64,000 nt of DNA from UBA5072 sp963822145 (GTDB lineage Bacteria > Bacteroidota > Bacteroidia > Bacteroidales > UBA10428), in NCBI GenBank assembly GCA_963822145.1, contig CAWGGG010000005.1:1-64000 (forward strand), given 5' to 3'. A program made the position numbers and the translations under genes. Below the pieces are notes generated by a model. That model did not search any database and was not told the origin of the DNA. It saw nothing but the letters and a program-made list of their open reading frames with translations. Of the stretch, positions 18,950-27,653 are shown one piece after another; the stretch's first letter is position 1, and the number at the start of each line of letters is the position of its first letter.

Positions 18950-19387
18950 TTGATACTTTCTAAGAAGACAAAATACGCAATGGTTGCCCTTACCAGACTG
19001 GCACGTGATTATGGCCGGGGACCCATTCAGATCAGGGATATTGCTGAAAGTGAAAAAATTCCGCAACGCTTCCTGGAGAATATCCTCCTGGAACTCAGAA
19101 AGCTGGGTATACTGGGAAGCAGACTCGGAAAGGAAGGGGGTTATTTCCTGCTGAAAAAACCCAGTGAGGTGAGCCTGTCAGAGATTGTGCGTCATTTTGA
19201 AGGTACCATTGCCCTGATGTATTGTGTATCGGAAAAAGCTTATCAGCCTTGTGAGTTTTGCAAGGACGAAGCTACCTGCCAGATCCGGAGGGTTTTTAAG
19301 GAAGTCCGTGATACCACCTATGAGATCCTGAAGCGAACTTCACTCGAAGCTTTAATTTCAGAACGTAATCCAATGCCGGAATTGTAG
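18950..19387 (+). CDS. Rrf2 family transcriptional regulator with cysteine cluster
   Basis: A 145-residue Rrf2-type winged-helix regulator starting with TTG (no ATG fits; the family opening I-L-S-x-K-T-x-Y-A is complete from this codon). The helix-turn-helix reads IQIRDIAESEKIPQRFLENILLELRKLGILGSRLGKEGGYFL. The region that binds an iron-sulfur cluster in IscR, NsrR and RsrR relatives has Cys residues in MYCVSEKAYQPCEFCKDEATC (quoted in part; four cysteines), so a redox, iron or NO signal is likely. It is divergent from the phosphate operon and may regulate it or itself. Confidence 0.88.
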   Translation: MILSKKTKYAMVALTRLARDYGRGPIQIRDIAESEKIPQRFLENILLELRKLGILGSRLGKEGGYFLLKKPSEVSLSEIVRHFEGTIALMYCVSEKAYQPCEFCKDEATCQIRRVFKEVRDTTYEILKRTSLEALISERNPMPEL

Positions 19388-19412
19388 ATTATAACAGATT
19401 CTTTTAAATATC

Positions 19413-19454
19413 AATGGGCCGGCCACGTTTATTGCGTTTAACGGCCAGCCCATT
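19413..19454 (+). terminator. stem-loop terminator after the Rrf2 gene
   Basis: An imperfect 12-bp stem (AATGGGCCGGCC with GGCCAGCCCATT) encloses an 18-base loop, followed by a T-rich stretch. Confidence 0.55.
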
Positions 19455-19497
19455 ATTCTTTTGATTCTGATGCTGATTCTGATGCCAGAACCCACAA

Positions 19498-19544
19498 CCT
19501 TCAGCCTTCAGCCTTAAGCCTTAAGCCTTACAGCCTTAAGCCTA
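19498..19544. repeat. 7-bp tandem repeat (CAGCCTT/AAGCCTT)
   Basis: About six heptamers that run into the 3' end of the coiled-coil protein gene. Confidence 0.8.
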
Positions 19545-20495
19545 ATTCCTCACCTCCACCACCGCATACTTCGAAAGCTTCCAGAAGGTCGACGGATCTT
19601 TGATTTCTACATAAGCGACCTTTCCGTCGTCATCTTTGATGAGGGCATAGGAATTGGCGGGATGTTCAGTAACCAGCCGGGCATCCTTTGAATTTACAGG
19701 GATGGTCCTGGTTTCGGTGATATCGACCTGGGTGAATAATTGATCATTCAGGGTATTCTCCTGGAGCGATTCTTTGCCGCCAAGACCGAGTACTCTTCCC
19801 TCTTTGGTCAGTAACCCCTTTTCCTTAAGATCCTTGTAGGTACCTGATACCACAAAAGCCTTGTTGATCTCTGCGGTCTGCTGACTGATCCTGGTATCCT
19901 TTTCTGCTATATTACTTTCCATGACCACCACTTTCTCATTAAGCTGGCCGATCTCAAAATTCCGGTCGACAAGCTCCATTTTCAGGGAGGCCATATCCTG
20001 GTCACGCTGAGCAATTTCTGCATCCAGGGTATCAATCCGTGTTTGCAGACTGGCTATCTTGATGTTGGAATTCTTCAGCTGGGCATTGAGTGAGGCGATT
20101 TTCTTCTTGTTCTGGTCAATCATTTGCCTGATTAGCTGAATCTCCTTAAGGATCTCTTCTTTTTTATCCTGCGAGATCTCCGGATCCATGGATTGCAGCG
20201 TGAGCATGTTTTCCCTTGCGGTTATTTTCCTGATGTCGCTTTCAATCTCATTGAATACCACTACCCATTCATTGATGATGGAATCGCGCTGACTGAGCTG
20301 GGTGGCCATTTCAATCCTCTGGTTTTCAAAATTACTGGCCTCCAGCATTCTTTCTTTGTGGCTTTTGGTGAGTACAATGGCCGATATAATCACCACAACA
20401 GCAAAAGCCAGGAGCAAACCTGCCACCAGCACATTACTACCCTCGCTCCGGGGTCGGTTACTCAGGTTATGGATATTCGTTTCTTCATTTTTCAT
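19542..20495 (-). CDS. single-span membrane coiled-coil protein
   Basis: A 317-residue protein of unrecognised family. A short cytoplasmic N terminus is followed by one membrane span (VLVAGLLLAFAVVVIISAIVL, about residues 21-42; quoted whole as a 21-residue span would exceed need, key part AGLLLAFAVVVIISAIV). A long coiled coil with regular heptads covers about residues 50-220. A compact C-terminal domain of about 95 residues ends with YALIKDDDGKVAYVEIKDPSTFW-like strands. The coiled coil and tail should lie in the periplasm. The gene follows the NtrC-type regulator and has a candidate sigma-54 promoter with paired palindromes upstream, so it is the likely target of the two-component system. 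Confidence 0.7.
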   Translation of the reverse strand: MKNEETNIHNLSNRPRSEGSNVLVAGLLLAFAVVVIISAIVLTKSHKERMLEASNFENQRIEMATQLSQRDSIINEWVVVFNEIESDIRKITARENMLTLQSMDPEISQDKKEEILKEIQLIRQMIDQNKKKIASLNAQLKNSNIKIASLQTRIDTLDAEIAQRDQDMASLKMELVDRNFEIGQLNEKVVVMESNIAEKDTRISQQTAEINKAFVVSGTYKDLKEKGLLTKEGRVLGLGGKESLQENTLNDQLFTQVDITETRTIPVNSKDARLVTEHPANSYALIKDDDGKVAYVEIKDPSTFWKLSKYAVVEVRN

Positions 20496-20551
20496 AGCAC
20501 ATTTTTTATGGTTTATAATAACGTTTCAATTGAAAGATCTGAAACGACCAT

Positions 20552-20567
20552 TACAAGTATTGTTCCA
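20552..20567 (-). promoter_or_regulatory. candidate sigma-54 promoter
   Basis: On the minus strand TGGAACAATACTTGTA aligns with TGGCACG-N4-TTGCA. The -24 GG is kept, but the -12 GC reads GT, so the match is imperfect. It lies about 57 bases before the coiled-coil gene and downstream of two palindromes. Confidence 0.4.
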
Positions 20568-20632
20568 TGTCGTGTCGGAAATAATAATCGGCAATATATC
20601 AGAAGAATAGAAAGAAGTTGCGGCGGACCGAT

Positions 20633-20665
20633 TCTCATTTTGAGAAAGGTTGTCTCATTTTGGGA
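20633..20665. promoter_or_regulatory. paired palindromes, candidate enhancer sites of the NtrC-type regulator
   Basis: TCTCATTTTGAGA at 20633-20645 (5-bp arms) and the near copy TCTCATTTTGGGA at 20653-20665 are exactly 20 bp apart, two helical turns. They are about 65-100 bp upstream of the candidate -24/-12 element, a normal enhancer distance. Confidence 0.55.
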
Positions 20666-20704
20666 AGGGCCTGATTATAACAAAATGACTAAATTAACTG
20701 CAAC

Positions 20705-22051
20705 CTATTTCATACCTTTCATCAAGCGGTAGATCGTGGAAACGCCAATATCAAGCTTGGCAGCCACCAGTTTGACGTCGTTGTTGTATTGGTTCAGGTA
20801 TGATTTGATGATCTTCAGCTCATAATCCTGAAGGGTAAGCTCTTTTCCGGGCATATCGCCTGATGCTTTATCGGTATCAAAAACCAGGTCGGACGGCTGA
20901 ATCTCTTCGTGGTCGGATAAGGTCACGGCCAGTTCAAGCACCGATTTAAGCTCGCGTATGTTCCCCGGGTAGGAATGATGGAGCAATTTGTTTAGGGCCT
21001 GGTCAGACAGCTTTTTAACGGGCAGCCTGTTTTCCTTGCAGAAGTGTTCAACAAAGTGTTTGGTCAGGATGAGTATGTCATTTCCGCGTTCCCGGAGCGG
21101 GGGTAATTCAATGGGCAATCCAAGCAACCGGTAATACAGATCTTCACGGAAGTTTCCTTTCCTGACCTCTTCCTTCAGATTTTTATTTGTTGCTACAATG
21201 ATCCGGCAATCTGTTTTCACCGTCATATTACTGCCCACGCGCACTATTTCTTTCTCCTGCAGTGCACGCAGGAGTTTTACCTGAAAGGAGGGATCCATCT
21301 CAGCAATTTCATCCAGGAAGAGTGTACCGCCGTTAGCTTCCTCAAATTTTCCGATCCTGCGGTAGGTAGCCCCGGTAAAGGCGCCCTTTTCATGACCGAA
21401 TAGTTCACTTTCAATTAATTCAGCGGGAACAGCTGCCACATTAACAGCCACAAACGATTTGTCCTTTCTGTTCGAATTATAATGAATGGCCTTGGCCACC
21501 AGTTCCTTCCCGGTTCCCGTTTCACCCGAGATCGACACGGTAATATTGGTGTTCCTGGCTTTCTCGATCCTGTCATACACAGTGGTCATGGCCTCGTTGT
21601 CGCCGATAATACTGCTTTTGAAACTGTATTTTTTCTGGACTTCCCTGCGAAGCCGGGAGATCTCATGAATAAGTCCCATTTCCTGACGCAGATTCTGAAC
21701 CGTGTTCAGCAACCGGTCGCGTATGTCATTGGATTTGATAATGTAATCGCGTGCCCCGAGTTTCAGCAGTTCCACCACGGTGTTGATATCCTCCTGCTCT
21801 GAAATCAGGATGACCTGAATTTCCGGATGCTCCGTTCTTATTTGCTTGAGGAGCTCGGTTCCGCCAATATCGGGCAGCCTGTAATCGAGCGTCACAATAT
21901 CCGGTGGTTCATGGAGGGCATTCAGGAAATCCCTGCCGTTGAAAAAGCCTTTTATTTCATAATCCGGATTCAAGGACAGGGTATGCACCAGCAGCCGGTT
22001 ATACCAGTCATTATCTTCAACCACGTAAATCCTTACCGAATGATTTGCCAT
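20705..22051 (-). CDS. sigma-54-dependent response regulator (NtrC family)
   Basis: A 448-residue regulator. The receiver domain (1-125) has the acidic pocket VVEDN and the phospho-Asp in DIVTLDYRLPD (near residue 56). The AAA+ domain has Walker A GETGTGKE, the sigma-54 contact loop GAFTGA, Walker B GGTLFLDEIAEM, and the sensor segment RIIVATNKNL. The C-terminal Fis-type helix-turn-helix reads DVKLVAAKLDIGVSTIYRLMK. Phosphorylation should drive oligomerisation and ATP-dependent opening of sigma-54 promoters. The start overlaps the end of the kinase gene by 19 bases, which marks them as a pair. Confidence 0.93.
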   Translation of the reverse strand: MANHSVRIYVVEDNDWYNRLLVHTLSLNPDYEIKGFFNGRDFLNALHEPPDIVTLDYRLPDIGGTELLKQIRTEHPEIQVILISEQEDINTVVELLKLGARDYIIKSNDIRDRLLNTVQNLRQEMGLIHEISRLRREVQKKYSFKSSIIGDNEAMTTVYDRIEKARNTNITVSISGETGTGKELVAKAIHYNSNRKDKSFVAVNVAAVPAELIESELFGHEKGAFTGATYRRIGKFEEANGGTLFLDEIAEMDPSFQVKLLRALQEKEIVRVGSNMTVKTDCRIIVATNKNLKEEVRKGNFREDLYYRLLGLPIELPPLRERGNDILILTKHFVEHFCKENRLPVKKLSDQALNKLLHHSYPGNIRELKSVLELAVTLSDHEEIQPSDLVFDTDKASGDMPGKELTLQDYELKIIKSYLNQYNNDVKLVAAKLDIGVSTIYRLMKGMK

Positions 22052-24393
22052 AATCCATGCATTTTAGCCAGGTGATCCTGCAATGCTTCCTTGACAACTG
22101 CAAATTCCCTTTCAGCATTTTCATACAGTCCTGCCAATTTAGCTATATTTTCATGATTTTGAGCCTGGTTCTCCAGTTCCTTCAGATGGGTATACAGCAT
22201 ATCAGCTCCCAGGTGCCGGCAGGGTGCCACAATTTTATGGGCCAGTTCCATAACGGTTTCCCTCTTGCCAGATGTTAAAGCCCCATGTATTTCCTGCAAT
22301 CCCTGTTCAGTGGATTCAATAAACCTGATCAGCATTTGTTTTACAAAGGAGATATCATGGTTTGCCAGGTGGTATAAATTGTCCAGGTTGATCTTTGGTC
22401 TTTCTGTCTTTATTACGGAGCAGATAATTTCCATCAGCATCTTCTCAGTAAAAGGCTTTGACAGGAAGGCTGTCATGCCTGATGCCTTCCAGGCCTCAAG
22501 TTCTTCGGCCGTTTGGGTGGCCGAAATACCGATCACGGGGAGGTCATCGGGATTCTTCCTGAGTTTTGTCCGGATGTATGCTGCAGCCTGAAGGCCATCC
22601 ATTTCAGGCATCCTGACATCCATAAAAACCAGGTCAAAGCGTTTCACGGATAACTTTTCAATTGCTTGACGACCATCAGTGGCTTCCTCGCATGGAACAC
22701 CCCAACGGTCAAGAATGGTCCTGAAAAGTATCCGGTTATATTCCTCATCATCAACAATCAGTATGGTAAGATTCTTAAAGTACCCGGGTACCAAAGTGCC
22801 GGGCATTTCAAGGTCAAGCTTTTCCCAGCTGCCCGTGACATAAGGTAGGGTAAAGGTGACCACTGTGCCTTTGTTTTGCTGGCTTTCCAGTTGGATGGTC
22901 CCCTGGTGCAGTTCAACCAGTTTTTTCACAATCGATAATCCCAGGCCGGTCCCCCCGTATTTTCGGGCCGTATCAGCTCCAGCCTGGATAAAATCATCAA
23001 AGATTCTTTCCTGCATATCCTCGGGGATGCCAATACCATTATCTGTAACCTTCCCCACGAGGTTCAGGTGTTCCCCTGAGAGCGCTTCACAGCTGATAGA
23101 GAAGTGAACTTCCCCGCCCGCGGTGAACTTCACGGCATTGCCCACCAGGTTGTACAGGATTTGTCTCAAACGGAACGGATCTCCAAACAACACCAGGGGC
23201 AGGGCTGGAGACAAAATATAATACAGACGCGTATTTTGCCCGGCAGCCTTATCCTTGAAAAGCAGCTGCACTTCTTCGCAAAGAGCACCGACCAGGAAGT
23301 GTGTCTTACCAAGGATAATTTTATCGTTCTGCAGTTTTGAAAAATCAAGAACATCATTTACCGTTTTTACCAGGTGATCAGCTGATGATTTGATGATCCC
23401 AACGATTTTACGATTCTTTTCATCGAGATTTTCATACAGCAGCTGCTCCGAGAATCCGAAGATAGCGTTAACCGGAGTGCGGATCTCATGGCTCATATTG
23501 GCCATAAAGCGTTCTTTTGTTCCAGCCAGTTTTTCAGTTTCCTGCTTCGACCGGATCAGTGCCCGCTGGTAATCACGGGTTTTACGGACAAACCTTACCA
23601 CGATCACCAGCACCAGGATAACCAGAAGGGTACCCAGCAGGGCAAACAGGGCCAGCCCGTAATAGGTTTTGCGGGCAAGCTGATCAGCAGTAATCGCATT
23701 ACTTTGCATAGAAGCCGTCACCTCATCCTCCATTTTAGAGATCAGGAGAAAAAGGCGTGCCCTGATTTCAGCACCTGTTGAGGCAAGCTGTGATTCAGTG
23801 GCTTGCAGACGGGTATTCTGGAGGCTGTCCTGCTCCTCAATTTTCCGGAGATCGAGGATAATTTCCTGTTGTTCCATTTGGGTATCGGTTTTTCTGCCGA
23901 AAACCCGCCTGAGAATACTTTTCTCCCCTTCTTTTTCATTCAGCATGCCAACGGCCATTTTGGCGGTAAGTTTCCGTATAAATTCATCCAGAGAATCGTT
24001 ATGGTAGAGATACAGCATCTCATTCCAGATCAGGATATTTTCTTCGATCAGCCTGCTGATGGTGTCAAGTTGGACGAGGAAAAGGATATCTTTGCGGCTG
24101 GCGTTTCTCAGGCTGCTGATCTTATCGTCGAATGCAGCAATGGTGGCATAATACGGGGCGATATCCTCCTGCCTGCGGGTATGGATAAACATTCTGACGC
24201 TGTTTTCTGCTTTTTCAAGGTCTCCGGAAATTCCACGGATCGTCAGCAAACGGAGATCAGGCTGGGATTTGATCTGAATGGAAGCGACAATGGATGAGAG
24301 ACTGCGAAAGGAAAGGTATCCAGTGGCAACAATCAAAATGATGAACAGTGTCATCAGGGAACCAATCTTAACCGGAAGGGATAATTTTCTCAT
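22033..24393 (-). CDS. hybrid sensor histidine kinase with receiver and Hpt domains
   Basis: A 786-residue kinase (ATG at 24393, eight codons inside the longest frame, directly before the first membrane span). Order: membrane span about 10-30; a mostly helical periplasmic sensor of about 210 residues; second span (LALFALLGTLLVILVLVIVV) near 250; HisKA with FMANMSHEIRTPVNA; HATPase with DNGIGIP and GTGLGLSIVKKL; receiver with LIVDDEEYNR and the phospho-Asp in LVFMDVRMPEMDG; C-terminal Hpt with the phospho-His in LAHKIVAPCRHLGA. This gives a full His-Asp-His relay to the adjacent NtrC-type regulator. The stimulus is unknown. Confidence 0.92.
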   Translation of the reverse strand: MRKLSLPVKIGSLMTLFIILIVATGYLSFRSLSSIVASIQIKSQPDLRLLTIRGISGDLEKAENSVRMFIHTRRQEDIAPYYATIAAFDDKISSLRNASRKDILFLVQLDTISRLIEENILIWNEMLYLYHNDSLDEFIRKLTAKMAVGMLNEKEGEKSILRRVFGRKTDTQMEQQEIILDLRKIEEQDSLQNTRLQATESQLASTGAEIRARLFLLISKMEDEVTASMQSNAITADQLARKTYYGLALFALLGTLLVILVLVIVVRFVRKTRDYQRALIRSKQETEKLAGTKERFMANMSHEIRTPVNAIFGFSEQLLYENLDEKNRKIVGIIKSSADHLVKTVNDVLDFSKLQNDKIILGKTHFLVGALCEEVQLLFKDKAAGQNTRLYYILSPALPLVLFGDPFRLRQILYNLVGNAVKFTAGGEVHFSISCEALSGEHLNLVGKVTDNGIGIPEDMQERIFDDFIQAGADTARKYGGTGLGLSIVKKLVELHQGTIQLESQQNKGTVVTFTLPYVTGSWEKLDLEMPGTLVPGYFKNLTILIVDDEEYNRILFRTILDRWGVPCEEATDGRQAIEKLSVKRFDLVFMDVRMPEMDGLQAAAYIRTKLRKNPDDLPVIGISATQTAEELEAWKASGMTAFLSKPFTEKMLMEIICSVIKTERPKINLDNLYHLANHDISFVKQMLIRFIESTEQGLQEIHGALTSGKRETVMELAHKIVAPCRHLGADMLYTHLKELENQAQNHENIAKLAGLYENAEREFAVVKEALQDHLAKMHGLWQIIR

Positions 24394-24561
24394 ACCCGGA
24401 CTGACATTTAAGATCAAAGCTACAGTAAATACGTTTAAATATGCCGGTTTATTTCAGGGAAGGCGGGAATGCCACCTATTATCTTTTATACAGACAGTTG
24501 AAAAAAAAACCTGAAGCCTCTTTGGGATTCAGGTTTGAAAGCTATTTTTGCAGGGTACGAT

Positions 24562-25362
24562 ATGAATAACCTGAAACAGAAATATGGACCGCTGGCACTG
24601 GTTGCCGGTGCTTCAGAAGGTATAGGAGCAGCGTTCTCTCAATACCTGGCTGCTGCAGGCATGAATCTCATATTGGTAGCCAGGCGAAGGGAACCACTTG
24701 ATCAGCTGGCCGGCCGGTTAAGCGATCAATATGGTGTTCAGGTTAGCTGTATCAGCTGCGATTTATCGGATACCGATGCGGCAGTTGCCCTCAGGGATAC
24801 TCTTCAGGATAAAGATATCAATCTGTTGGTTTACAATGCAGCTTTGTCCTACATCGGACCCTTTGAACAAAACAGCCTGGAATATCATATCCGGATTGCC
24901 TATACCAATATGATCACACCCATGAGCCTGCTCCGGATCTTTGGAGAACAAATGCTGAAGAAAGGCAGGGGTGCTGTGATCCTAATGGCTTCTCTGGCTG
25001 GATTCCAGGGCAGCGGGTTTTTAGCTACCTATGCAGCTTCGAAGGCATTTACAAGGGTTCTGGCTGAAAGTCTATGGTATGAATGGAAAGACAGGGGGGT
25101 GGATGTTATAGCCTGCTGTGCCGGGGCAACAGCCACGCCTAACTTTATCAATACAAAACCGGAGAAGACCAGTCGTTTTACTCCCCGTGTGGAGCATCCT
25201 GAAGAGGTTGTGGAAGCCTGTATGAGACAGCTGGGGAGAAGGCCGTCCATTATTTCGGGACGGGGCAATCGCATCGCCAGCTTCTTTATGCAGAAGGTGC
25301 TGTCGCGCAAAATGGCCGTCAACATCATGGGCAACAACACCCGTAAAATGTACCGCCTGTAA
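24562..25362 (+). CDS. short-chain dehydrogenase/reductase
   Basis: A 266-residue classical SDR. The NAD(P)-binding motif is ALVAGASEGIGAAFS (TGxxxGxG variant), followed by VARRREPL, which favours NADPH. Also seen are the NAA-type motif YNAALSY, Ser in LMASLAG and the catalytic YAASK. The ATG at 24562 is chosen; the frame is open nine codons further. It may act on a fatty or sterol-like ketone, since the convergent neighbour resembles sterol reductases, but that is only suggested by position. Confidence 0.8.
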   Translation: MNNLKQKYGPLALVAGASEGIGAAFSQYLAAAGMNLILVARRREPLDQLAGRLSDQYGVQVSCISCDLSDTDAAVALRDTLQDKDINLLVYNAALSYIGPFEQNSLEYHIRIAYTNMITPMSLLRIFGEQMLKKGRGAVILMASLAGFQGSGFLATYAASKAFTRVLAESLWYEWKDRGVDVIACCAGATATPNFINTKPEKTSRFTPRVEHPEEVVEACMRQLGRRPSIISGRGNRIASFFMQKVLSRKMAVNIMGNNTRKMYRL

Positions 25363-25389
25363 ACGGAGTTATTTCTTCAAATGGCTCCC

Positions 25390-26469
25390 TTAGTAGATAT
25401 ACGGTATAATCCGGTAGGGGACCTTTTTCTCATATTCCTTCCAGAGGGTACCGTATTTTTGAGCGCATCGCCTGTTATCATCCAGCTGCCGTGTACCCAG
25501 CAGGGCCATATAATACAAAGGGTAAAGCCAGGGCCAGGGCAATAAGGGATAACCCGTGCAGAGAACAATGGCAACAGCCATACCCACCTCACCCAGGTAA
25601 TTGATATGCCGGCTCAGGCCCCAGAATCCATTCACCAGTAAGGTTTTATTACCATCTGTTATGATTTCCGGTGCCATGCCAAGGAAAGTCCGCCCGGGAT
25701 ATTTCTTAAAATAATATTTCTGCAGGTTGGCCCCCCTTGAAAAACACCAGCTGACCAGGAAGATCAAGCCGTACAACACAAGCAGGTTGTTACTGGTATG
25801 TGCAGTCGGCAGGGATACGGTTGACCATAGTGGAACTGCATAGAAATAAGGATAAAAAGCCAGGCATCCCCATCCGAGTTTGAAACCTACTCTTTCCGCC
25901 ACAAAATCGTAAGTATACAGGTGCACTTCCTCGAAAGTCAGGTAATCGATCACAAAGAAGGAAAGCAGGGCAGCAGACACGAAAATGCCGGTGGAAGCCT
26001 GGGTACCGTATACAATATGGTGATGAGCCGCGAAGCTCAGGACATTCAATTCGAGCATTACCGCTCCGACCAGGTACAGCCACATTTTTGCATCAGTTCT
26101 GCCTCCCCGGAACCGGGGATTCTCCAGCCTTCCCAGGTAAAAGTCGGCCAGAAAAGATTTTTTTACTGCCGGAAAGGGCAGGACCATTGCAAGAGAGAAA
26201 ACCAGTCCAAGCACCGCTGCACCTGCAAATCCATACCAACTGTTCTCATAGAGCCAATCCCAGGGCATTATGCCAAAATAGCACAATGCGGCCCAGGTGA
26301 CGACCACGGTGAAAAGCACCATTAGCCCGTTCAGCCGGTACTTAAGCTTTTCACCGGAAGACTGCTCCGTAACATAGCCCTTGACCCATCGACCAGGAAG
26401 CAAATTATTCAGGATGAAAATATAGAGGTACACCAATCCCGGGAACAGATAACCGATCAGTTTTTCCAT
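25390..26469 (-). CDS. ERG4/ERG24-like membrane reductase
   Basis: A 359-residue polytopic membrane protein with about eight to ten spans. The C-terminal signature of the ERG4/ERG24 (sterol C14/C24 reductase, lamin-B receptor) family is clear: GLSRHINYLGEVGMAVA, then LLGTRQLDDNRRCAQKYG, then W-x-x-Y-E-x-x-VPYRIIPYIY at the very end. In eukaryotes these reduce sterol double bonds with NADPH; bacterial members are sparse and often of unknown substrate. No other sterol pathway gene (squalene epoxidase or cyclase) is in the window, so the substrate may be another isoprenoid or lipid. Confidence 0.8.
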   Translation of the reverse strand: MEKLIGYLFPGLVYLYIFILNNLLPGRWVKGYVTEQSSGEKLKYRLNGLMVLFTVVVTWAALCYFGIMPWDWLYENSWYGFAGAAVLGLVFSLAMVLPFPAVKKSFLADFYLGRLENPRFRGGRTDAKMWLYLVGAVMLELNVLSFAAHHHIVYGTQASTGIFVSAALLSFFVIDYLTFEEVHLYTYDFVAERVGFKLGWGCLAFYPYFYAVPLWSTVSLPTAHTSNNLLVLYGLIFLVSWCFSRGANLQKYYFKKYPGRTFLGMAPEIITDGNKTLLVNGFWGLSRHINYLGEVGMAVAIVLCTGYPLLPWPWLYPLYYMALLGTRQLDDNRRCAQKYGTLWKEYEKKVPYRIIPYIY

Positions 26470-26623
26470 GTGAATTGCTTTAGGGTGTGATGAAAGTATT
26501 AAAAAAAATACAAAATCAGACAGGATAATGAGATAATTAATCTCCTGATATGAATTTCCATAATGGTCAACACAGTATATTTGCCCCTTTGAATTTTATC
26601 CTCATATCCTTATTAACAGTTTC

Positions 26624-27457
26624 ATGAATACTATACAATCCATAATTATCGCGGTTGTTGAGGGAATTACTGAGTTTCTGCCCATCTCCAGCACAGGCCA
26701 CATGATCATCGCCCAGAAGTTGCTGGGAGTTGAAAGCAGTGATTTTGTGAATTTATTTACCGTTAACATCCAGTTTGGAGCCATCCTGTCGGTAGTGGTG
26801 CTGTATTGGAAGAAGTTTATGGAGCCTCTGAATCCGGAACCAGTTCAGGGTTCGCTGTGGAAACGGCAGATACACCGGTTTGACTTTTATCTGAAACTGC
26901 TGGTGGCTTTCCTGCCGGCAGCGGTATTCGGACTGGCCTTGAACGAATATATCAATACACTTCTGGAAAGCGTGGTCGTAGTGGCCGTATCCCTGGTGCT
27001 TGGCGGGATAGTGCTTCTTTTTGTGGACAAATGGTTCAATAAGCCGGCGGTAAACCAGGAGCTGGGCTATCTCAAAGCATTAACAATCGGTTTTTTCCAG
27101 GTCATATCCATGATCCCGGGAGTGTCCAGGGCTGCCGCCACCATTATCGGAGGGCTTTCACAGGGGCTAACCCGGAAGAATGCAGCCGAGTTTTCATTTT
27201 TCCTGGCAGTTCCCACCATGCTGGCTGCTTCGGTTCTTGAAATGTACAAAACCTACCACACCATCAATGCCGATAATATAAGGTTGCTGCTGCTGGGCAA
27301 TGCTGTTGCCTTTGTAGTGGCCATGCTGGCTATAAAGGGATTCATTGCATTTCTCACGAAGCACGGGTTCCGGGTTTTCGGGTATTACAGGATTGCAGTG
27401 GGTATGATTATTCTGATCCTGATGGCGTTGGGGATCGATTTGAATATGGTTGGATGA
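26624..27457 (+). CDS. uppP: undecaprenyl-diphosphatase UppP/BacA
   Basis: A 277-residue integral membrane phosphatase that recycles undecaprenyl diphosphate to the monophosphate carrier for cell-wall and glycan synthesis. Both active-site signatures are present: VVEGITEFLPISSTGHMI (the E-x-x-x-E and PISS-T-GH block, near residue 12) and MIPGVSRAAATIIGGL (the PGxSRSxxT block, near residue 160). About eight spans are predicted. It is the only gene of its unit and is followed by a long tandem repeat. Confidence 0.95.
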   Translation: MNTIQSIIIAVVEGITEFLPISSTGHMIIAQKLLGVESSDFVNLFTVNIQFGAILSVVVLYWKKFMEPLNPEPVQGSLWKRQIHRFDFYLKLLVAFLPAAVFGLALNEYINTLLESVVVVAVSLVLGGIVLLFVDKWFNKPAVNQELGYLKALTIGFFQVISMIPGVSRAAATIIGGLSQGLTRKNAAEFSFFLAVPTMLAASVLEMYKTYHTINADNIRLLLLGNAVAFVVAMLAIKGFIAFLTKHGFRVFGYYRIAVGMIILILMALGIDLNMVG

Positions 27458-27469
27458 TGGATTAGAAAG

Positions 27470-27653
27470 TTGTGATTGGTTGTGGGTTGTGGGTTGTGAT
27501 GGTTGTGATGGTTGTGGGTTGTGATGGTTGTGATGGTTGTGATGGTTGTGATGGTTGTGGGTTGTGATGGTTGTGATGGTTGTGATGGTTGTGGGTTGTG
27601 ATGGTTGACTTGTCCCCTGTCCCCTGTCCCTCGTCCCTTGTCCCTTGTCCCTA
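27470..27653. repeat. compound 9-bp/7-bp tandem repeat
   Basis: A mixture of TTGTGATGG and TTGTGGG units (27470-27607) is followed by six GTCCCNN heptamers (27612-27653). The last heptamer contains the stop codon of the NADH dehydrogenase gene. The same heptamer, inverted and also in six copies, occurs at 50767-50808. Confidence 0.9.

Noticed and set aside
24418..24534. Sigma-54 promoter before the hybrid kinase gene
   Set aside because: A TGGCATTCCCGCCTTC match on the minus strand lacks the -12 TTGC, and no TCTCAnnnTGAGA site is near.
27470..27653. Possible CRISPR or origin iterons
   Set aside because: Units are 7-9 bp, directly joined without spacers, and no dnaA, rep or cas gene is near.
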